Source of the DNA: an uncultured Bacteroidales bacterium
Lineage (GTDB): Bacteria; Bacteroidota; Bacteroidia; Bacteroidales; Muribaculaceae
Assembly (NCBI GenBank): GCA_902787185.1
Contig: CADAFP010000006.1
Location: 55,177 to 119,176, forward strand
Length of the DNA: 64,000 bases
Direction: 5' to 3'
Positions 52,676-60,389 of this stretch are shown piece after piece. Every line of letters starts with the position of its first letter. Position 1 is the stretch's first letter. The notes under the pieces were generated by a model. The model did no database searches. It was given only the letters and a program-made list of their open reading frames with translations, and had not been told where the DNA came from. A program made the position numbers and the translations under genes.

Positions 52676-52747
52676 GCTAGATAATCTAGATAATCTAGAT
52701 GTTCTAGATAGTCTAGATAGTCTAGATAGTCTAGAGAATCTAGTTTT
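52676..52747. repeat. Eight-unit 9-bp tandem array after the second FHB gene (TCTAG core)
   Basis: Units are GCTAGATAA, TCTAGATAA, TCTAGATGT, TCTAGATAG (three times), TCTAGAGAA and TCTAGTTTT in exact 9-bp register. The array begins 14 bp after the stop and uses the same core as the array in front of the gene. Confidence 0.95.
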
Positions 52748-52791
52748 CTTATAAAAACTGTGCTGGCTTTGGTGATTACCGAGATTATTTG

Positions 52792-52799
52792 TATCTTTG
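52792..52799 (+). promoter_or_regulatory. Bacteroidota -7 box for the acyl-CoA synthetase gene
   Basis: TATCTTTG followed by C lies about 34 bp before the ATG at 52833, just after the TCTAG array. Confidence 0.6.
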
Positions 52800-52832
52800 C
52801 CGATTAGTTGAATCATTAAGCATCTTAGCCCT

Positions 52833-54689
52833 ATGAACAGATTTGTAGAACTGATTCCACAACAGTGCGCCAAGTATGGTGACAGGGAAGCGTTGCGTTT
52901 CCGTGACTATGAGACTCAAGTGTGGTCTTCAATCACATGGAAAGGATTTGCCGAGCAGATTAACCGCGCTGCAGGTGCGTTATATACTGGCGGCATCGAG
53001 CCTCATGGCCGCGTGTGCCTGTTTACCCAGAACTGTCCCGAGGTGTTGATTATCCATTTTGGTGCTTTCTATAACCGTGCGATTCCCGTTCCCATCTACG
53101 CTACGAGCAGCAAGGACGAGGCCGCCTATATAGTGAACGACTCCGAAGCCAACATCCTGTTTGTCGGTGACCAGGGCCATTATGACATCGCCCGCCAAAT
53201 CATCGACGACTGCCCCTCGCTCAAGTTCATCGTTACGCTCAATCCGACGGTGAAGCGCGATGCCGACGACAGGACCACGCTGAATTGGGAAGAGTTCCTC
53301 TCCACTGGTGACAAACTCAGCAAAGAGGTGACCAAGGCCATCGATCAACGCAAGCAGGCAGGTGAGGGTACCGACATCATGTACCTGATTTACACCTCAG
53401 GAACGACCGGTGTTCCCAAGGGCGTGATGCTCACTCACAACAACATGAGTGCGGCGATGGACGCCCACATCGAGCGTTTTGCCCCCATGATCGATGACCA
53501 GAATGACGTGTCGTTGAGTTTCCTGCCCTTCAGCCACGTGTTTGAGTTGGGCTGGACCATGGTGTGCATGTGCACAGGCATACGCGTCGCCATCAACTAC
53601 AACCCCAAGGAAATCCAGCGTGCCGTTAAGGAAGTGCAGCCCAACTACATGTGCAGCGTGCCCCGCTTCTGGGAAAAAGTCTATACCGCCGTCAACGACA
53701 ACCTCGCTGGCGCCAAGCCCGTGGTGCGCATGATGGTCAAGCAGGCCATCCGCATCGGTAAAGTGCGCAACATGAAATATACGCGCCTGGGCAAGAAGGC
53801 TCCCGCTGTGATAGAGAGGCAGTACCAATACTTTGAGAAAAAAGTCTATAGCAAGCTGCGCGGCGCCATCGGCGTGACCGACGGCAAGCTGTTCCCCACT
53901 GCCGGCGCGATGCTGAGCGACAATATCACCGAGTTCCTGCACGCCGTGGGCATCAACATCTGCATCGGCTACGGCCTGAGCGAGACCAACGCGTCGGTGA
54001 GTTTCTTCAAGCCTGGAGAGTGGACGCTGGGTACCATCGGCATGCCCATCTCCAGCATCGAGGTGAAAATCGGCGACAAGAACGAAATTCTGGTCAAGGG
54101 TCCCACCGTGATGAAGGGTTATTACAACAAACCGAAGGAAACCGCCGAGGCGATTGACGCCGACGGCTGGTTCCACACCGGCGACTGCGGCGAGATCGCT
54201 CCCACGGGAGAACTCATCCTCACCGAGCGTCTGAAGGACCTGTTCAAGACCAGTAACGGCAAGTACATCGCACCGCAAGTGCTCGAGACGATGCTGGGTC
54301 AAGACAAGTTCATCGAACAGGTTGCCATCATCGGAGACGGACGCAAGTATGTGTCGGCACTCATCGTGCCCGCCTTTGAAGAGCTTGGCGCCTATGCCGA
54401 CAAGAAGCACATCGAGCACCGCAACATCGAGGAACTGGTCAACAATCCCGACATCCGCAAGATGATTGAGGAGCGCATCAATGACTACCAGAAGGGGCTT
54501 GCCAGCTATGAGCAAATCAAACGCTTTGTACTGCTGCCCAAGGCCTTTACCATGGAGAGCGGCGAACTGACCAACACGCTGAAAATCAGGCGAGCAGTCA
54601 TCAATAAGCGCTACCGTCCGCTCATCGACGCGATGTACGCTGCCGACTACCGTAAGAAAAAAACGGCCGACAAGCAGGTTGAGGAGTAG
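52833..54689 (+). CDS. Long-chain acyl-CoA synthetase (AMP-forming)
   Basis: The 618-aa ANL-superfamily enzyme activates fatty acids to acyl-CoA through an acyl-adenylate. It shows the phosphate-binding loop YTSGTTGVPKGVMLTH (about 189-204), the GYGLSETNASVSF motif, GWFHTGDCGEI and the C-terminal RLKDLFKTSNGKYIAPQVLE with the catalytic lysine region. Length is typical for FadD/ACSL-like proteins. The stop TAG is also the first triplet of a 7-bp repeat array leading to prfB. Confidence 0.93.
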   Translation: MNRFVELIPQQCAKYGDREALRFRDYETQVWSSITWKGFAEQINRAAGALYTGGIEPHGRVCLFTQNCPEVLIIHFGAFYNRAIPVPIYATSSKDEAAYIVNDSEANILFVGDQGHYDIARQIIDDCPSLKFIVTLNPTVKRDADDRTTLNWEEFLSTGDKLSKEVTKAIDQRKQAGEGTDIMYLIYTSGTTGVPKGVMLTHNNMSAAMDAHIERFAPMIDDQNDVSLSFLPFSHVFELGWTMVCMCTGIRVAINYNPKEIQRAVKEVQPNYMCSVPRFWEKVYTAVNDNLAGAKPVVRMMVKQAIRIGKVRNMKYTRLGKKAPAVIERQYQYFEKKVYSKLRGAIGVTDGKLFPTAGAMLSDNITEFLHAVGINICIGYGLSETNASVSFFKPGEWTLGTIGMPISSIEVKIGDKNEILVKGPTVMKGYYNKPKETAEAIDADGWFHTGDCGEIAPTGELILTERLKDLFKTSNGKYIAPQVLETMLGQDKFIEQVAIIGDGRKYVSALIVPAFEELGAYADKKHIEHRNIEELVNNPDIRKMIEERINDYQKGLASYEQIKRFVLLPKAFTMESGELTNTLKIRRAVINKRYRPLIDAMYAADYRKKKTADKQVEE

Positions 54690-54714
54690 GCTTTAGGTGT
54701 TAGGCTTTAGGAAA
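54687..54714. repeat. Four-unit 7-bp array overlapping the acyl-CoA synthetase stop codon (TAGGCTT type)
   Basis: Units are TAGGCTT, TAGGTGT, TAGGCTT and TAGGAAA. The first TAG is the stop codon of the gene. Confidence 0.85.
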
Positions 54715-54736
54715 TAATTAAATCGTCAATTCAAAT

Positions 54737-54771
54737 ACTAGAAACTAGAAACTAGGGACTAGAAACTAAAA
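54737..54771. repeat. Five-unit 7-bp array directly before prfB (ACTAGAA type)
   Basis: Units are ACTAGAA, ACTAGAA, ACTAGGG, ACTAGAA and ACTAAAA. The array ends 1 bp before the prfB ATG, so it occupies the translation initiation region. Confidence 0.92.
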
Positions 54772-54772
54772 A

Positions 54773-55882
54773 ATGATAACTCAAGAACAACTCAAGGAAT
54801 TACAACAACGCAAAGACGACCTGAAACGCTATTTGGACATCGATGGCAAAAAAATCGAGGTCGAGGAAGAAGAACTGCGAACCCATGTGCCCGACTTCTG
54901 GCAGGACCAGAAGGCTGCCGAAGCACAGATGAAGAAAATCAAGTCGCTACGCAACTGGATTAACGGCTGCGAGGAGGTGGAACTTGCTGTTGATGAGGTC
55001 TCCACTGGATTTGACTTTGTCAAAGAGGGACTCGTCGAGGAAAGCGAACTCGACGCACTCTACAGCAAGGCACTGGCCATGCTCGAGAAAATGGAGCTGC
55101 GCAACATGCTGCGCCATGACGAGGACAAGATGGACGCGATTCTGAAAATCAACTCGGGCGCCGGCGGCACCGAGAGCCAGGACTGGGCCTCGATGCTGAT
55201 GCGCATGTACCTGCGCTGGTGTGAGCGACACGGCTACAAAACTGCCATTGAGCACCTTATCGACGGTGACGAGGCTGGCATCAAGAGCGTGACCATCAGC
55301 ATTGAGGGCGACTTTGCCTATGGCTACCTCAAGAGCGAGAACGGCGTGCACCGTCTGGTGCGCGTGTCGCCCTATAATGCCCAAGGCAAACGCATGACGT
55401 CGTTTGCCTCGGTCTTTGTCACTCCAATGGTCGATGACACCATCGAAATCACCCTGGATCCGGCGAGAATCTCGTGGGACACCTTCCGCAGTGGCGGCGC
55501 CGGTGGCCAGAACGTGAACAAGGTTGAATCGGGTGTGCGCGTCCGCTACCAATATAAGGATCCCTACACGGGCGAGGAGGAGGAAATCCTGGTCGAGAAC
55601 ACTGAGACGCGCGACCAGCCCAAGAACCGCGAGAACGCCCTGCGCAACCTGCGCTCTATCCTCTATAACAAGGAGTTGCAGCACCGCCAGGAAGAGCAGC
55701 GCAAAGTGGAAGACAGCAAGAAGAAGATTGAATGGGGTAGCCAGATACGCAGCTACGTCTTTGACGACCGCCGCGTGAAGGATCACCGCACCAACCACCA
55801 GACCAGCGACGTGGGCGGCGTGATGGACGGAGACCTGGACGACTTCATCAAGGCCTACCTCATGGAGTTCGCCGAGACTTAA
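54773..55882 (+). CDS. prfB: Peptide chain release factor 2
   Basis: The 369-aa factor releases proteins at UGA and UAA codons. It has the GGQ motif at 244-246 (SGGAGGQNVNKVES), which triggers peptidyl-tRNA hydrolysis. The stop-codon recognition tripeptide reads SPY (199-201) instead of the usual SPF of RF2. The gene is continuous: the programmed frameshift at about codon 25 known from Escherichia coli prfB is absent. The start sits directly behind a 7-bp repeat array. RF2 identity is supported by overall length and the SP- tripeptide (RF1 has PxT). Confidence 0.95.
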   Translation: MITQEQLKELQQRKDDLKRYLDIDGKKIEVEEEELRTHVPDFWQDQKAAEAQMKKIKSLRNWINGCEEVELAVDEVSTGFDFVKEGLVEESELDALYSKALAMLEKMELRNMLRHDEDKMDAILKINSGAGGTESQDWASMLMRMYLRWCERHGYKTAIEHLIDGDEAGIKSVTISIEGDFAYGYLKSENGVHRLVRVSPYNAQGKRMTSFASVFVTPMVDDTIEITLDPARISWDTFRSGGAGGQNVNKVESGVRVRYQYKDPYTGEEEEILVENTETRDQPKNRENALRNLRSILYNKELQHRQEEQRKVEDSKKKIEWGSQIRSYVFDDRRVKDHRTNHQTSDVGGVMDGDLDDFIKAYLMEFAET

Positions 55883-55903
55883 ACCACGTCCCAATCATCG
55901 TCA

Positions 55904-55927
55904 CGCTAAGGCGCAACACCGCCAAGT
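55904..55927. repeat. Three-unit 8-bp repeat (CGCTAAGG CGCAACAC CGCCAAGT)
   Basis: It is the second copy of the intergenic repeat seen at 39749-39772, on the same strand. Confidence 0.75.
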
Positions 55928-55955
55928 TTTTTTACGCAGTATGGTCTAACCATCA

Positions 55956-55990
55956 ACTAAGAACTTGAAACCAAAAACTCAAGACTAATA
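55956..55990. repeat. Five-unit degenerate 7-bp array directly before argB (ACTAAGA type)
   Basis: Units are ACTAAGA, ACTTGAA, ACCAAAA, ACTCAAG and ACTAATA. The register matches the array in front of prfB, and it too ends 2 bp before the start codon. Confidence 0.7.
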
Positions 55991-55992
55991 AA

Positions 55993-56763
55993 ATGAACGA
56001 GAAATTCACCATTGTCAAGGTCAGCGGCAAGATTGTCGAGAAAGCTGACGAGTTGCGCACTTTTGTCAAGGCTTTCGCCTCCATCAAGGGCAAAAAGATG
56101 CTTATCTTCAGCGGTAACATGATGGCTCAAGAGATTGGTAACAAGTTGGGCATCAAGACAAAACTCATCGATGATCGCCCCGTGGTGGATGCTGGAACGC
56201 TCAAACTGCTCACCATGGTCTATGGCGGACTGGTGAGCCGCCTGTTTGTATCGTTGCTCCAGGGCAACAAAGTCAATGCCCTGGGAGTTACTGGTGCCGA
56301 CATGAACCTGATCACCAGTGCCAGGCTGACCGACGGCAAACTTGGTGACACCGGACAAGTGCGCCATGTGAACACCGCCGGCATCGCCCAATTGGTTGAC
56401 GCCGGCATCGTGCCAGTTTTCGCCCCCATCACCCACGATGGTCGCGGCAACCTGCTCTTTAACGAGACCGACGCTATGGCGGCCGAGATTGCGCGTGCCC
56501 TGGCATTGCGCTATGACATCACGCTCATCTACTGCTTTGAGAAGAAAGGCGTGCTGCTCAATCACCATGACCCCGACAGCGTGATTGCCAACCTGCGCCG
56601 CACGCAGTACAAGACGCTGCTCGACATGGAAATCATCAAAGATTGGTTCGGCAACAAGGTGGACAACGCCTTTACGGCTGTTGAACACGGCGTGAAAGAG
56701 GTCATCATCACCAGTCCCGCTGGACTGGGCAATCCCGACAAGGGCACCCACATCAAGGGCTAA
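55993..56763 (+). CDS. argB: Acetylglutamate (or succinylglutamate) kinase
   Basis: The 256-aa amino-acid kinase phosphorylates the N-acylglutamate in arginine synthesis. It shows the KVSGK phosphate-binding strand at 9-13, the TGADMNLITSARL and FAPITHDGRGNLLFNETDAM segments and a C-terminal SPAGLGNPDKGTHI. Bacteroidota use N-succinylglutamate in this pathway, so that substrate is possible; the sequence alone does not settle it. Compared with typical ArgB the N-terminal Gly-Gly is VSGK. No other arginine gene apart from argS is in the window. Confidence 0.9.
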   Translation: MNEKFTIVKVSGKIVEKADELRTFVKAFASIKGKKMLIFSGNMMAQEIGNKLGIKTKLIDDRPVVDAGTLKLLTMVYGGLVSRLFVSLLQGNKVNALGVTGADMNLITSARLTDGKLGDTGQVRHVNTAGIAQLVDAGIVPVFAPITHDGRGNLLFNETDAMAAEIARALALRYDITLIYCFEKKGVLLNHHDPDSVIANLRRTQYKTLLDMEIIKDWFGNKVDNAFTAVEHGVKEVIITSPAGLGNPDKGTHIKG

Positions 56764-56853
56764 GCCACGCACAGCGGTTGGCACGGGATTTGCATATCCC
56801 CACATTGTGATTATTTTATCTTATTAACCATTATACAAATATTAGAATAAACA

Positions 56854-57864
56854 ATGAAGGTTGCGATTGTTGGCGCCAGCGGCGCCGTGGGACAAGAGTT
56901 CATGCGTGTCCTCGATGAGCAAAATTTCCCCGTTACTGAACTTGTCCTCTTTGGGTCGGAACGCAGTGCCGGACGCATTTTCACGTTCCGCGGCAAGGAT
57001 TACGTAGTGAAACTGCTGCAGCACAACGATGACTTCAAGGACATCGACATCGCCTTTGTGGCCATGGGCGCAGGACCTGCCCGCGAGTTTGCCCCCACCA
57101 TCACCAAGCACGGCTGCATCATGATTGACAACAGCAGTGCCTTCCGCATGGACGATGACGTGCCCCTGGTGGTGCCCGAGGTCAACGGCGAGGACGCCCT
57201 CAACACCCCACGCAACATCATTGCCAACCCCAACTGCTCGACCATCATCATGGTCGTGGCGCTCAAGCCGCTCGACAACCTGTCACACATCAAGAACGTA
57301 CAGGTGGCTACCTATCAGGCAGCGAGTGGTGCCGGCATGGAGGCGATGTATGAGTTGGCGCTCCAGACCAGCGAAATTGCTGTCGGCAAGGAGGAACTGA
57401 CCGTTCGCCACTTCCAACACGAGCTGGCCTACAACGTCATCCCTCACATCGACATCTTTCAGGACAACGACTACACCCGTGAGGAGATGAAGATGGTCAA
57501 GGAGACCTGCAAAATCATGCACAGCGACATCCGCGTGAGTGCCACGTGCGTGCGCGTGCCCGTCATGCGCGCCCACAGCGAGGCCGTCTGGATCGAGTGC
57601 GAGAATCCCATCACCCCCGAGGAGGCCCGTGCCGCCCTGCAACTGGCTCCCGGCGTAGTCGTCGTGGATGACCCGCGCAGCAACCGCTATCCCATGCCCA
57701 TCGACTGCTCGGGCAAGGATCCCGTCTATGTGGGCCGCATCCGCGAGGACACCAGCAGCGACAACGGCCTGACCTTCTGGCTCTGCGGTGACCAGATTAA
57801 GAAAGGCGCCGCCCTCAATGCTGTCCAAATCGGCCAGTACCTCATTGCCCACCGCAAGAAGTAA
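56854..57864 (+). CDS. asd: Aspartate-semialdehyde dehydrogenase
   Basis: The 336-aa enzyme makes aspartate semialdehyde for lysine, threonine, methionine and diaminopimelate synthesis. It has the NADP-binding [10 protein letters not shown] (7-16), the catalytic Cys128 (NPNCSTIIM) and the [14 protein letters not shown] stretch. Length and motifs match the Bacteroidota form. It lies 90 bp after argB on the same strand and is followed 39 bp later by a small membrane protein gene. Confidence 0.95.
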   Translation: MKVAIVGASGAVGQEFMRVLDEQNFPVTELVLFGSERSAGRIFTFRGKDYVVKLLQHNDDFKDIDIAFVAMGAGPAREFAPTITKHGCIMIDNSSAFRMDDDVPLVVPEVNGEDALNTPRNIIANPNCSTIIMVVALKPLDNLSHIKNVQVATYQAASGAGMEAMYELALQTSEIAVGKEELTVRHFQHELAYNVIPHIDIFQDNDYTREEMKMVKETCKIMHSDIRVSATCVRVPVMRAHSEAVWIECENPITPEEARAALQLAPGVVVVDDPRSNRYPMPIDCSGKDPVYVGRIREDTSSDNGLTFWLCGDQIKKGAALNAVQIGQYLIAHRKK

Positions 57865-57903
57865 TAACAATTCATCACAATTTTCAACAATAAGAGTATC
57901 ATT

Positions 57904-58311
57904 ATGGCAAAACCAACTGACACGAGAGCGACTCTTCTGGCAACATCACTTTTCATTGCATTCATCCTGGCAATCATTGCCGCCTTCATGTTTGGATATC
58001 CCAGATACAAAGTATGGCAGCAGGAAATGGACGGAAAAGCCGAGTTTGCCAAGGCTGAACAGAACCGCAAAATCAGGATTGAGGAGGCCCGCGCCAACCT
58101 CGAAGCCGAGAAACTCAACGCGCAGGCCGAAATCGAGCGCGCCAAGGGTGCCGCCAAGGCCATCGAGATTGAGAACGGCAGCATCACGCCCACCTATATC
58201 CAATACCTGTGGGTGCGCCAGCAGACCGACCTCAGCGACAAGACGGTCATCTACATCCCCACCGAGGGCAACCTGCCCATACTGGAAGCTGGCCGCAGCG
58301 CCAACAGGTAA
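57904..58311 (+). CDS. Small membrane-anchored coiled-coil protein (prohibitin/stomatin-tail-like)
   Basis: The 135-aa product has one membrane segment (about 12-32, LATSLFIAFILAIIAAFMFG) and then a charged helical coiled coil (about 48-88: EEARANLEAEKLNAQAEIER). The pattern recalls the C-terminal helix of SPFH/prohibitin proteins, but the SPFH domain itself is missing. It ends with a conserved-looking TVIYIPTEGNLPILEAGR segment. It is probably co-transcribed with asd. The function is unknown. Confidence 0.75.
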   Translation: MAKPTDTRATLLATSLFIAFILAIIAAFMFGYPRYKVWQQEMDGKAEFAKAEQNRKIRIEEARANLEAEKLNAQAEIERAKGAAKAIEIENGSITPTYIQYLWVRQQTDLSDKTVIYIPTEGNLPILEAGRSANR

Positions 58312-58358
58312 CCGACGGCACCGCCTCGATGAGGTGATAAATATATAACCGCACAAGT

Positions 58359-58400
58359 GAAGTGCCCCATAAAGTTTTTGCAGACTTTATGGGGCACTTC
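58359..58400 (+). terminator. Strong hairpin terminator after the asd transcript
   Basis: GAAGTGCCCCATAAAGT (58359-58375) pairs perfectly over 17 bp with ACTTTATGGGGCACTTC (58384-58400). A T-rich tract with a run of seven T follows about 18 bp later. Confidence 0.8.
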
Positions 58401-58549
58401 ATGGTTTTATGATAATGTTTTTTTCTGGCAAAAAAGTGAATCTAATGAGAAGACGGGGCGAGATAAATCGAGAGCTTTGACAGCGATAAAAAATAGCCTC
58501 TTAAATAATAAAAAAACGCGTTTCTCTTGATTATGCCAATAAAAATGCG

Positions 58550-58557
58550 TAATTTTG
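58550..58557 (+). promoter_or_regulatory. Bacteroidota -7 box for the secreted protein gene at 58626
   Basis: TAATTTTG lies about 70 bp before the ATG. Confidence 0.5.
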
Positions 58558-58625
58558 GCTTTTGATTTATCTAAGAAAAAACAATCTATTTCACATAAAA
58601 CATTAATACTCAAACTATAACAATT

Positions 58626-60269
58626 ATGAAGAACCTATCACTACTTATTCTATCGTTAATCATTGCCCTATCGGCAATGGCCGACGCCAAATCAGGTGCG
58701 CCACTGCGATTTGACGGCTCAGAGGGCATTTTTGGTGAGGAGTATTCCATTTATCAGCGTTCCAATCAAGGCAGCGCCATCAACCCTGAGACCCATACCT
58801 CAATGGTACCGCAAGACGGCACCCTTGAGATTGTCTTTTCAAAAGCCGAGAAGAAGGCTTATATCAAGAACATCGTTTATGGAGCCGTTAAGGAGTTAGG
58901 CGAATACTGGGTTGAAGGTGAATGGAATGATACCACCCAGACAATCACTATCCCTATAGAACAAGACATTTACATCAAGTACGCGTCCGGAAGGTTTGTC
59001 AAGAGTGCCACCAGTGCTGCTCTGACGTGGGGTACTGTCCACCACGATGCTGCCAGCGGGACCACCTCATTTGATCGTGATCTCAAGACTCAAACGATTA
59101 TTTACCAGATAGAAGGCGGCACCATCGTCATTGAGCATACAAGCGGCCCTGTTGCAGTCGATTCCCATGATGATTATTCCTTCGACGCCACTGGTCCCGC
59201 CATCATCTGGATGGATGAAGGCAGCGAAGACGGCTATATCTGGGCTGGCTACTGCGAGTGGGGAACCATTTCCGACATCACTACCCCCTATATCATTGAT
59301 TGGCAGCCCGAGGGAGAATCGAGAACCTACAATCGCACCAGTGATTGCATCCACTACACAGAATACACCAACAGCAAGGGGACCCTTCCCACATTCAGCA
59401 CCGAAAAGTTGTCTGACAAATGCGAAATCGTGTTTGATAAAGATGGCAGGACGGTTTATATGAAAGACCCGTTACTGTCATTGAAGAAGAACACCTGGGT
59501 GAAAGGAAGTCTTAACAACAACGTCATCGAGGTCGAGCTGCCCCAATATCTCTGCTACAATGATTATGATTTACCCTTGGTAATAAGGCAAGCTAATTGC
59601 TGGATAAAAAACGCCTTTGTTTACCCCAGCACATACTTCGATGCCTTATATGCCGAAGTTCGAGAAGAGTACCACACAATATCTTTCATTGTTGATGGCA
59701 ATACCATCACATTGTGTGACACCTATGCTGATTTTAATGCACCATATCCCGACAATTTCAAAGGACGCGGCCTCCATGTCTATGATCCTGATACCAACAT
59801 GGGAGTTCTCGAAGCCAACATCGTTTACGTCCTGGACTCTGACACTCCTACCGAACCTACAGAGAAGACCAGCGCTCCCGTCATCAACGGCTACTCAGAG
59901 AACGACGGCCATGCCTATCGCATTGAAGTGACCCCGACTGAGCCCAGCACCATCTACGTGCGCACACTGTATTCCAATGGCTACTCAGAGTGGTTACCTT
60001 ACAGTGCCCCCATCTGGTTCACGACCGCAGGCGAATACGTTGTCGAGGCTTATGCCCTTGCTGACGGCAAGTTAGCCAGTGACATTGTTTCACACGAGTT
60101 CGAGGTATCCACTTCAACCAGCATCAACGAGACAACGACCAGCAAGCAGATTGTCAACACGCGTTACTTCAATGCCATGGGCCAAGAAATGCAACAGCCC
60201 AACGGCATGACCATTGTTGTCACCACCTACAGCGACGGAACTACCACCGCAGTGAAGGTCATGAAGTAA
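58626..60269 (+). CDS. Secreted protein of unknown function with T9SS-like C-terminal tail
   Basis: The 547-aa product has a signal peptide (MKNLSLLILSLIIALSAMA) and a beta-rich body with repeated segments around CEIVFDKDGRTVYMKD and LEIVFSKAEKKAYIKN, which look like two copies of one unit of about 240 residues. A region near 425-500 resembles a fibronectin- or chitobiase-C-like domain. The last 35 residues (RYFNAMGQEMQ, then YSDGTTTAVKVMK) look like a type IX secretion C-terminal sorting domain. No enzymatic motif is seen, so no function is proposed. It is convergent with the TPR gene. Confidence 0.8.
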   Translation: MKNLSLLILSLIIALSAMADAKSGAPLRFDGSEGIFGEEYSIYQRSNQGSAINPETHTSMVPQDGTLEIVFSKAEKKAYIKNIVYGAVKELGEYWVEGEWNDTTQTITIPIEQDIYIKYASGRFVKSATSAALTWGTVHHDAASGTTSFDRDLKTQTIIYQIEGGTIVIEHTSGPVAVDSHDDYSFDATGPAIIWMDEGSEDGYIWAGYCEWGTISDITTPYIIDWQPEGESRTYNRTSDCIHYTEYTNSKGTLPTFSTEKLSDKCEIVFDKDGRTVYMKDPLLSLKKNTWVKGSLNNNVIEVELPQYLCYNDYDLPLVIRQANCWIKNAFVYPSTYFDALYAEVREEYHTISFIVDGNTITLCDTYADFNAPYPDNFKGRGLHVYDPDTNMGVLEANIVYVLDSDTPTEPTEKTSAPVINGYSENDGHAYRIEVTPTEPSTIYVRTLYSNGYSEWLPYSAPIWFTTAGEYVVEAYALADGKLASDIVSHEFEVSTSTSINETTTSKQIVNTRYFNAMGQEMQQPNGMTIVVTTYSDGTTTAVKVMK

Positions 60270-60300
60270 ACCGTTATCACAGTCTATCTTAATTCCAAGA

Positions 60301-60354
60301 AACGCTATCGGCCGAGACCAAGTCCTATAAAGGACCGTCTCGGCCGACAGCGTT
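60301..60354. terminator. Bidirectional hairpin terminator between convergent genes
   Basis: AACGCTATCGGCCGAGAC (60301-60318) pairs with GTCTCGGCCGACAGCGTT (60337-60354) with one mismatch. It lies between the secreted protein gene and the TPR gene. Confidence 0.85.
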
Positions 60355-60389
60355 TATTATATTAGCCCGCTTGAATCGTGGACTAACTG

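Larger units (their letters stand above)
58312..58625 (+). other. 314-bp intergenic region after the asd transcript
   Basis: It holds a strong terminator (58359-58400) and a -7 box for the next gene (58550-58557). No further feature is supported. Confidence 0.7.

Noticed and set aside
51885-52747. Possible CRISPR array because of regular repeats
   Set aside because: Units are 9 bp without spacers of CRISPR length, and no cas genes are present.
53397-54515. Long minus-strand frame opposite the acyl-CoA synthetase gene
   Set aside because: It is antisense to a clear ANL enzyme with all motifs; the product is His/Val/Ala-rich without a family.
54773-54860. Programmed frameshift in prfB
   Set aside because: The coding sequence is continuous through the usual site and shows no CTTTGA slip site.
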